This document shows, piece by piece, positions 57,147 to 64,000 of a stretch of 64,000 nucleotides of DNA. The stretch covers positions 3,647,001-3,711,000 of the forward strand of contig NZ_OX352320.1 in the NCBI RefSeq assembly GCF_947090785.1, in the 5' to 3' direction. The stretch is from Rheinheimera sp. MM224 (GTDB lineage Bacteria > Pseudomonadota > Gammaproteobacteria > Enterobacterales > Alteromonadaceae). Made by a program: the position numbers and the translations under genes. Each line of letters opens with the position of its first letter. Within the stretch, counting starts at the first letter, position 1. A model generated the notes under the pieces. It searched no databases. It was not told the DNA's origin and saw only the letters and a program-made list of their open reading frames with translations.

Positions 57147-59750
57147 TCATGGCTTTTGGATCAAACTCACTTCCGCAAGTTCTACTCCATGCCAGCCTTT
57201 CGCCTCTGCCGCGCTGTAGGCGCTCTGATTAAACATCAGCTGTACACCTTGCAACTGCCTCAGCTCATTCAGCTTCAGGCCTGAACCAGCTGCAACGCTT
57301 GGTGCCCCTCTTGGCGCAGTACTTGGTGCAAAGACGGGCATAAACATAGGGTATGCCTGAGTCAGCAAGGTGTCGGTTTGCTTTAACTTATGCAGCGGAA
57401 CTAACAGATACTGCCAGTCAGTGCCCACTTTCAGCTCTGTGCCGTAAGCTATGCCGTCTTTATCCAGCACTGCGAACTTCAACTGTTCCGGTTGTTTGAC
57501 CGCACGGATCTTCAGCGCCACTGTGTCATAACCTTTCAGGTTACGTTTTAGCAGGCTGTTATCGGCAGACAAAGTGGTTTTAAGGATAGCTGCCGCTTTA
57601 GCTGTTTCCAAAGAATCCACACCTAGTTGCAAAGCTAAACCTGCACCTGAACTGTCGGCCACAAAACGCTGAGTCACAGTGGTATCTTTTGGATACAGGC
57701 TGTTTTGTCTGTCCAGTGTTGCATCAAATAACGCTACAGGCTGGCCTTGTGGTTTTAGAGCCACCGTCCAGTAAGGTGCTTTGCTGACAAAATCCCAGTC
57801 CTGTGGCGAGCCCGCAGCAGCACCAGGGAAAGTCACAGCTTTGCCATTTGCAGTCACCACAAAGCCATATTCCAACAAACCCGTCTGAGTCCAGTCCGCT
57901 GGCATAGCGAGCTGGTAACGACTGCTGACATCAGGGCTTGGTTGCATATCAAAAGCAGTAAACTTGCTCTCGCCCAGATAACGCAACATCAATTGCACTT
58001 TCTGCGGTTTAACCAAAGCACCAATATCAACTTCAAAACTAAAGGGGTCGCCCAAGTGGGTTTGACGCTGATTCTGATGCACCAAAGCAAGTTCTGTTGA
58101 TTGCTGTTTTGGCAGATAAAAATCTGTCTCGACTTTATTGGCATACTGCTGTGCCAACGCTGCTTTGGCAGTCAGTAAGTACACACCGGGGCGCACTGTC
58201 ACTTCGCCATCAGCGGCAGATGCAGTTGCTGTATTACCGCTATTCAAACCTTTCAGCTGATAGCTTTTGCCCAAATCAGCAAGCGTCAGTTTTAATTGCT
58301 GAGCAGCAGGATATAAACGCCCTGTTTCACGGCTTAAACTGGAATTCTGATAAGGGTCCTGCAGTGTCAGTAAGTCAGGATAGACTTCCAGTCGCCAGAC
58401 GCCATCTGCTACTTTATCGAGGAAATAAGCACCAGAGCCGCTGTATTTGGCCACAGAAGACGAGCCAACACCTGCAATACTGCTTAGTTTAGCTGCAGCT
58501 TTTGGTTGTGTTTGGGTGCTGTTGCTGTAGAAGAACTGCGTTGGAGTGTTAAGCACAGATAAATTCTGCTGATAATCCAGAGTCACAGCAGCAAAGCTAT
58601 TGCTGGCCGGATAATCCGCTACTTTTTCAGCACGCTTTTGCGTACGGAACACTTCAGCTGCAATTTTTAAGCTGATGGCTTTTGAAGGCGTATACAACAG
58701 GTTCAGATGGTGAGTGTTGTATTCAGAGTTGGTATGAGCCACAGCCGCAGCATCATAAGCAAACTGCGTTGCCCACTGAAAACCAGCTTCACGAAAACTT
58801 CGCGCCATAGCAGGGTACATCACAGAGCTTGCTACATCGGCCGCATCAAACTCGTACACCATTTTGGCTTTAGTGGCACATTGGCTGATGCCCGCAAAAG
58901 GATTGGTGTAATGCGCTACCGCAGGCAACATATTCGCCAGAATAGTACTGCCTTTGACCAAGCCTGTTGGATACCACTGATAAGACACGCCATCTATGCT
59001 GGTATTGCATAAGGCTTTGGCAAAAGGCTGATCGTCCCCCTGCTCGCTGGTGTTGTAAAACAAAGGTTTAGTCACACCAGCTGCACGAATGGTACTGATT
59101 AAGTCTTCAATATAAGCCGCACTTTGCTCTGGTTTGATCTCGTGTTTAGGTTCGTTAAAGATCTCAAAAGCAATAATGTTGTCGTCCTGCTGATAGCTTT
59201 TGCCGGTCAGCGGGTTGACGTGCTTAAACAGCTGAGTCAGATAGTTTTTCTGCGCAGCAATGGCATCTGGCGACTGGTTCATCTGGCTTTTACTGAAAAA
59301 AGTAGAGAAACCATATTCCACCGGATCCGGCTCAGGGTAACCACTGCCCCACCAGCCGATAGGGGTAATAATCACCTTGATGCCTTTTTCTTTTAAGCGC
59401 AGCAGCAGGTAATCAAATAACTGCAGGTGAATATTGTCCTGCAAATTTCCGTCTTTATCGGCCAGCAATCTGTCCCATAAATGTACGCGGTAAGCATCCA
59501 ACCCTAAGCGGGCAATATGGTCCACATCCATGTCAATGGCAGCGCGGTGATCAACACCCAGACGTTCAATAGAGCGATAACCGTAAGCAAAAGGCGCACT
59601 GTAATTCACACCAAAAAGTGCAACTTCAGAACCGTCTTGCCACTGCATTACACCGTCTTTTACAGAAACCGGATTGGCCGTAGTAGCGGCGCTAAAAAGC
59701 GCTGCTACTGTTGTGCAAAGAAAGGCCTTAGAAGAAAAAGTCCGCTTCAT
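57147..59750 (-). CDS. Exported GH5-like glycoside hydrolase
   Basis: The 867-residue secreted protein has a signal peptide (cleavage near TTANP). The N-terminal ~380 residues resemble a cellulase-family (clan GH-A) TIM barrel: VALFGVNYSAP, LDAYRVHLWD, acid/base Glu in IIAFEIFNEPKHE, and likely nucleophile Glu in KMVYEFDAADV. The C-terminal ~480 residues hold beta-rich domains of unknown type, possibly carbohydrate binding. The ATG at 59750 has GGTGG upstream; the GTG three codons earlier would overlap the symporter stop. Being in a galactose operon, it probably releases galactose from a galactan or galactoside; that specificity is inferred. Confidence 0.82.
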   Translation of the reverse strand: MKRTFSSKAFLCTTVAALFSAATTANPVSVKDGVMQWQDGSEVALFGVNYSAPFAYGYRSIERLGVDHRAAIDMDVDHIARLGLDAYRVHLWDRLLADKDGNLQDNIHLQLFDYLLLRLKEKGIKVIITPIGWWGSGYPEPDPVEYGFSTFFSKSQMNQSPDAIAAQKNYLTQLFKHVNPLTGKSYQQDDNIIAFEIFNEPKHEIKPEQSAAYIEDLISTIRAAGVTKPLFYNTSEQGDDQPFAKALCNTSIDGVSYQWYPTGLVKGSTILANMLPAVAHYTNPFAGISQCATKAKMVYEFDAADVASSVMYPAMARSFREAGFQWATQFAYDAAAVAHTNSEYNTHHLNLLYTPSKAISLKIAAEVFRTQKRAEKVADYPASNSFAAVTLDYQQNLSVLNTPTQFFYSNSTQTQPKAAAKLSSIAGVGSSSVAKYSGSGAYFLDKVADGVWRLEVYPDLLTLQDPYQNSSLSRETGRLYPAAQQLKLTLADLGKSYQLKGLNSGNTATASAADGEVTVRPGVYLLTAKAALAQQYANKVETDFYLPKQQSTELALVHQNQRQTHLGDPFSFEVDIGALVKPQKVQLMLRYLGESKFTAFDMQPSPDVSSRYQLAMPADWTQTGLLEYGFVVTANGKAVTFPGAAAGSPQDWDFVSKAPYWTVALKPQGQPVALFDATLDRQNSLYPKDTTVTQRFVADSSGAGLALQLGVDSLETAKAAAILKTTLSADNSLLKRNLKGYDTVALKIRAVKQPEQLKFAVLDKDGIAYGTELKVGTDWQYLLVPLHKLKQTDTLLTQAYPMFMPVFAPSTAPRGAPSVAAGSGLKLNELRQLQGVQLMFNQSAYSAAEAKGWHGVELAEVSLIQKP

Positions 59751-59752
59751 TG

Positions 59753-61315
59753 TTACCACCAGGTAATATAAAAGGCAGCGACAATCAAAGTGATCAACAC
59801 TGAATACAAGTTAAAACTTGGACGGGTTTCAAAGCTGATATCACGCAGTTCTACCGCCTGTGGATGTTTGCCCTGACGCTGGAACAAAGTCACCAGCACA
59901 GCTAAGGCTAAACAGCTCAGGAAAACTAAACCTACACGGTCCATAAATGGCATCTCTGGCAGAGCCACTTTGAAAATCCAGCTCAGTACAGCTGAGCTGA
60001 TAGCCGCCACTAATGCAGCTGTTGCTGTAGTGCGAGCCCAGAACATACCTAATAAGAACAGCACCACAATGCCTGGTGTGAAGAAGCCGGTAAATTCCTG
60101 AATATACTGGAAGGCCTGGTCGAATTCGCCGAGCAGTGGCTTAGCAGTAAAGACTGCAATCACCAAAGCCACAAGGCTGACAATGCGGCCTACTTTGACG
60201 TAATGCTGCTGGCTTTGATCTTTCTTAAACTGAGAGTAAATATCCATAGTGAAAATGGTCGCGACGCTGTTGGTCATCGACGCCAGGCTCGATAAAATAG
60301 CTGCCACTAAAGCTGCAAAAATTAAACCTTTAATACCAGATGGCATCATGCTCAGCAGCTGTGGATACGCCTGATCCGGCTTGCTTAAATCTGGTAACAG
60401 CAAGACTGCGGCTATACCAGGCAGAACCACGATCACAGGCATTAACACTTTCAGGAAGGCCGCAAATACAATACCTTTTTGCGCTTCGGCTAAGTCTTTT
60501 GCCGCTAAAGTGCGCTGAATAATATATTGGTTAAAACCCCAGTAGCTCAGGTTCATAATCCACATACCACCTAACAGCACAGACAAGCCAGGTAAGCTGA
60601 CATAATGGGGGCTGTCCGGCGTTAAAATCATATCGAATTTGTCTGGCACTTCAGTTAATAAGCGGTCAAAACCAGCCCATAAACCGTTGCCTGCACCTAA
60701 CATATCCAACGACATAAAGGACAGGAACAAACCACCGCCGACCAGCAATACCACCTGGATAATGTCGGTGTAAGCCACAGCTTTTAAGCCGCCATATAAA
60801 GAGTAAGCTACAGATAAAGTGGCCAGTAACAACATGCTGGTGGTCATATCCACACCAGTAACTGTATTAATAGCTAAAGCACCTAACCACAACACTGCAG
60901 TTAAGTTGACGAAGACATAAACCGCCATCCAGAACAGCGCCATAGTGGTGCGCACTCTGTTGTCAAAACGCTGCTGCAAGAACTGCGGCATGGTATAAAT
61001 TTTACGCTTCAGGAAAATTGGCAGGAAAAACTTACCAACTAATAACAGCGTAATAGCTGCCATCCATTCGTAAGCCGCTATCGCCATACCTATGGCATAA
61101 CCAGAACCCGACATCCCAATAATTTGTTCAGCCGAAATATTCGCGGCGATCAAGGACGCACCAATAGCCCACCAGGGTAAGGTATTGCCGGCCAGAAAAT
61201 AGTCGTTGGTGTCTTTGTTATGTCCCTTTTCTTCCCGGGAGATGTAATACGCCAGACCCAGCAGGCCCAGCACATAAATGGCGAGAATCACCAAATCTAA
61301 ATTACTTAAGGTCAT
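59753..61315 (-). CDS. Na+/galactose symporter (SSS family, vSGLT-like)
   Basis: The 520-residue protein has about 14 membrane segments. vSGLT-like stretches include NDYFLAGNTLPWWAIGASLI, ANISAEQIIGMSGSGYAIGM, SVAYSLYGGLKAVAYTDIIQ, and GGMWIMNLSYWGFNQYIIQR, which carries sugar-binding residues. It imports galactose or glucose with sodium. The start ATG has AAGGA upstream. It lies between galM and the glycosidase, 97 bp after galM. Confidence 0.9.
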   Translation of the reverse strand: MTLSNLDLVILAIYVLGLLGLAYYISREEKGHNKDTNDYFLAGNTLPWWAIGASLIAANISAEQIIGMSGSGYAIGMAIAAYEWMAAITLLLVGKFFLPIFLKRKIYTMPQFLQQRFDNRVRTTMALFWMAVYVFVNLTAVLWLGALAINTVTGVDMTTSMLLLATLSVAYSLYGGLKAVAYTDIIQVVLLVGGGLFLSFMSLDMLGAGNGLWAGFDRLLTEVPDKFDMILTPDSPHYVSLPGLSVLLGGMWIMNLSYWGFNQYIIQRTLAAKDLAEAQKGIVFAAFLKVLMPVIVVLPGIAAVLLLPDLSKPDQAYPQLLSMMPSGIKGLIFAALVAAILSSLASMTNSVATIFTMDIYSQFKKDQSQQHYVKVGRIVSLVALVIAVFTAKPLLGEFDQAFQYIQEFTGFFTPGIVVLFLLGMFWARTTATAALVAAISSAVLSWIFKVALPEMPFMDRVGLVFLSCLALAVLVTLFQRQGKHPQAVELRDISFETRPSFNLYSVLITLIVAAFYITWW

Positions 61316-61411
61316 TTTTATCCTTACCCTGTTTTACCCGTCGCTTTTGTTGCTGCGCTGCAACACCAGAACAGCCGGGCATGTCTTGTTGTTATGGTTA
61401 CCAGTTTTTAG

Positions 61412-62371
61412 CTAACTGAATTTATACACTATTTGTTGCTGATACAACTCACCTGCTTTGAGCAGAGTGCTAGGGAAGCCAAGTTGATTAACAGCATCAG
61501 GCCAACCTTGAGCTTCCAGACAAATCCCCAGTCGTGAAACAAAAGGTGAGGCCAGAAAGTTACCTGTATAGAGCTGTAAACCGGGCTGAGTACTGAATAC
61601 CTCAAGCTGACGGCCACTTTGCTCAGAACTTAACAGCGCCATCAGTTTTAACTCTGCAGCATCAGCACCTTGCCAGATAAAACAGTGATCAAAGCCATTC
61701 GCCAGTGCAAGCTGAGGGTCCTGCAGTTTAAGCGCAGGCCCCACTAATTTAGCCTGACTAAAGTCAAAGGTAGTGCCCGCCACAGCACGGCGCTCTCCGG
61801 TTGGAATAGCATGCTCATCTGTCGGCAAATAATGGGTTGCTGTCAGCTGCAACTGATGGTTTTCGATAGATGTACCGTCGTTATTCAAGTTGAAATAACA
61901 ATGATTGGTTAAATTCAGCACTGTGTCTTTGTTGGACAAAGCTAAGAAGGATAACTCCAGCTGTTGATCGACAATACGAAACTGCTGCCATACCTGCAAA
62001 GCGCCAGGATAACCCTGATCGCCATCGGCAGAGCGCAGATACAATTGCACCGAATCAGGCTGTTGTTTTAGCACTTGCCAAAGTTGACGGTTAAAACCAG
62101 TCACACCCCCATGCAAATGATTCAGGCCATTGTTACAGTCCAATTGATAGGCGACGCCATTGAGCTCAAACCGGCCTTTGGCAATACGATTGGCAACCCG
62201 GCCCGCGGTAGCACCCAGGTAAAACTCGTCTGTTTGGTAATCCGCCACTTGCGGATAATTCAGCGTCAGCTCCTGGCCAAACAGGCGGATAGAGCGGATT
62301 GTTGCCCCAAAAGGCAACAACTCCACTTCTAAACCTGTGCCTTTATTTAAGGCTATTGGGCCGAGGTTCAT
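61412..62371 (-). CDS. galM: Galactose mutarotase
   Basis: The 319-residue aldose 1-epimerase interconverts alpha and beta galactose before GalK. Catalytic His residues are visible in [14 protein letters not shown] and [10 protein letters not shown], and the catalytic Glu in [14 protein letters not shown]. Its ATG overlaps the galK stop (ATGA), so translation is coupled. It is cytoplasmic, without a signal peptide. Confidence 0.94.
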   Translation of the reverse strand: MNLGPIALNKGTGLEVELLPFGATIRSIRLFGQELTLNYPQVADYQTDEFYLGATAGRVANRIAKGRFELNGVAYQLDCNNGLNHLHGGVTGFNRQLWQVLKQQPDSVQLYLRSADGDQGYPGALQVWQQFRIVDQQLELSFLALSNKDTVLNLTNHCYFNLNNDGTSIENHQLQLTATHYLPTDEHAIPTGERRAVAGTTFDFSQAKLVGPALKLQDPQLALANGFDHCFIWQGADAAELKLMALLSSEQSGRQLEVFSTQPGLQLYTGNFLASPFVSRLGICLEAQGWPDAVNQLGFPSTLLKAGELYQQQIVYKFS

Positions 62372-63522
62372 GCCAAAATCTGCTCTGCGCCCTGGCTGGC
62401 GGTGCAGACAAAAATACCAGCGGTTAAGCCTGTTTGTGCCGGGTACTCACGGTTTACCAAAGCACGAATGTCCTCCACCCGGCCTTGCGGCACTAAAGCC
62501 ACCACACAACCACCAAAACCACCACCTGTCATACGGACGCCACCTGTATCACCCAGCATGTTGCCAATCATTTCGACCAGCGCATCTATAGCAGGCACTG
62601 TGATTTCAAAGTCGTTTTTCATCGACAAATGAGATTCAGCCATTAAACGACTTAACAGTTTAATATCGTGATCGGCCAAAGCTTTGGCAGCTAATTCAGT
62701 TCTATCGTTTTCGGTAATGACATGACGGGCACGCTTGGCAACTAATGGATCCAGTTCGCTCTGCTTAGCAGCAAACGTATTCCAACTGACATCCCGTAAG
62801 GCTTTGACGCCAAAAATGGCTGCAGCTTCTTCACACTGACGGCGGCGGGTATTGTATTCGCTGTCGACCAGGCCACGTTTTACATTGGAGTTGATAATCA
62901 TCACAGCCATATCTGTGGGCACTGATACAGGCGTGCTGTCGAGGCTGCGGCAATCAATCAATAAAGCGTGAGCGACTTTGCCTTGCGCAGAAATCAGCTG
63001 ATCCATAATGCCGCAGTTACAACCGACAAAGTTGTTTTCTGCATGCTGACCATTCAGTGCATTGTCACGGCTGGATAATTCAACGCCCGCCAAAGTGCTG
63101 TAGGTCAGGCCCAGAGCGACTTCTAATGAAGCTGAAGAGCTTAAACCTACACCTTGTGGCACATTGCCGCTGATAGCTAAATCACAACCGACCAGGTTAA
63201 AGCCTTTTTGCATCAGGCTGTTGGCCACGCCACGGACATAGTTTGCCCACTGGTACTCTGGATGTTTCTCCAGCGGAAACGTCAGTTCAAACTCATCGAC
63301 TTGCTGCTGATAATCCAGCGCCAGCACACGAACTTTGTTGTCATTACGTGGTGTTGCCACTACTACAGTGTCGTAGTTAATAGCACATGGCAATACAAAA
63401 CCATCGTTGTAATCTGTGTGTTCGCCAATCAGATTAACCCGGCCCGGCGCTCTGAAAGCAAATTCGCCCTGAGTTTGATAATGTTCGGCAAATGCCTGCT
63501 GTACTTGTTCTACTAATTGCAT
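62368..63522 (-). CDS. galK: Galactokinase
   Basis: The 384-residue GHMP kinase phosphorylates galactose at C1 with ATP. The galactokinase signature [19 protein letters not shown], the ATP loop [16 protein letters not shown] and the third GHMP motif [12 protein letters not shown] are all intact. The length is typical. It begins 5 bp after galT and overlaps galM by 4 bp. An AAGG site precedes the ATG. Confidence 0.96.
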   Translation of the reverse strand: MQLVEQVQQAFAEHYQTQGEFAFRAPGRVNLIGEHTDYNDGFVLPCAINYDTVVVATPRNDNKVRVLALDYQQQVDEFELTFPLEKHPEYQWANYVRGVANSLMQKGFNLVGCDLAISGNVPQGVGLSSSASLEVALGLTYSTLAGVELSSRDNALNGQHAENNFVGCNCGIMDQLISAQGKVAHALLIDCRSLDSTPVSVPTDMAVMIINSNVKRGLVDSEYNTRRRQCEEAAAIFGVKALRDVSWNTFAAKQSELDPLVAKRARHVITENDRTELAAKALADHDIKLLSRLMAESHLSMKNDFEITVPAIDALVEMIGNMLGDTGGVRMTGGGFGGCVVALVPQGRVEDIRALVNREYPAQTGLTAGIFVCTASQGAEQILA

Positions 63523-63527
63523 CTGTA

Positions 63528-64000
<473 letters not shown>

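Overview
The window is about 64 kb of gammaproteobacterial chromosome. Several features point to an aquatic Alteromonadales-type bacterium close to Rheinheimera: two large TonB-dependent receptors, GlyGly-CTERM sorting tails, an Na+/galactose symporter with complete Leloir genes, a SoxR without a nearby SoxS, a MexEF-OprN-type pump and a B3 metallo-beta-lactamase. The genus is inference. Most genes share a moderate GC content. The retron at 37.0-39.0 kb and the Mrr-like gene at 53.4-54.2 kb are visibly AT-richer and look acquired.

Region by region. 0-3 kb: the 3' part of an M20 amidohydrolase, then a yeiH-type exporter divergent from a LysR regulator. 3-16.5 kb: a phosphate-starvation neighbourhood with phoBR, a duplicated beta-helix lipoprotein plus TonB receptor, and a porin. 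Three Pho boxes (before phoB, the lipoprotein and the porin) each lie exactly 10 bp from a -10-like hexamer. Between these are a SulP transporter, a GST, soxR with a divergent SoxR-type promoter, a periplasmic binding protein and a phosphoethanolamine transferase. 18.5-22.2 kb: a second TonB receptor behind a 21-bp palindrome, and a diguanylate cyclase. 22.3-30.4 kb: a TetR regulator with three copies of one operator, a three-gene RND pump and a lipoprotein-type B3 metallo-beta-lactamase. 30.4-34.3 kb: a Fur-like site before a PepSY membrane protein pair, a hydrolase and a second diguanylate cyclase. 34.4-36.9 kb: an ECF42-type sigma factor with two DGPF (YciI) proteins and an NTF2-like protein, behind a candidate autoregulated promoter.

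37-39.2 kb holds a retron: an msr-msd RNA with matching a1/a2 repeats, an NDT-like effector and a reverse transcriptase, in the order of Sen2/St85-type retrons. The RT reading frame breaks at a T7 run and is restored by a -1 shift. The retron abuts a 37-codon remnant of a RecQ-type helicase tail, which is still start-stop coupled to a dprA-like gene. It therefore appears to have replaced the helicase.

40-52.7 kb: a succinate-semialdehyde dehydrogenase, a sigma factor plus membrane Ser/Thr kinase pair, and a 2325-codon frame. That frame joins an M36 metallopeptidase to a beta-propeller protein, each half having its own signal peptide and GlyGly-CTERM-like tail, so it looks like two genes fused by loss of a stop codon. 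52.8-54.2 kb: a CigR-like protein and an orphan Mrr-like nuclease. 54.5-64 kb: a galactose locus on the minus strand (galT, galK, galM, Na+/sugar symporter, secreted GH5-like glycosidase, GPH-type transporter, LacI regulator), which could release galactose outside the cell, import it and convert it to glucose-1-phosphate. No tRNA, rRNA, CRISPR array or intact insertion sequence was seen.
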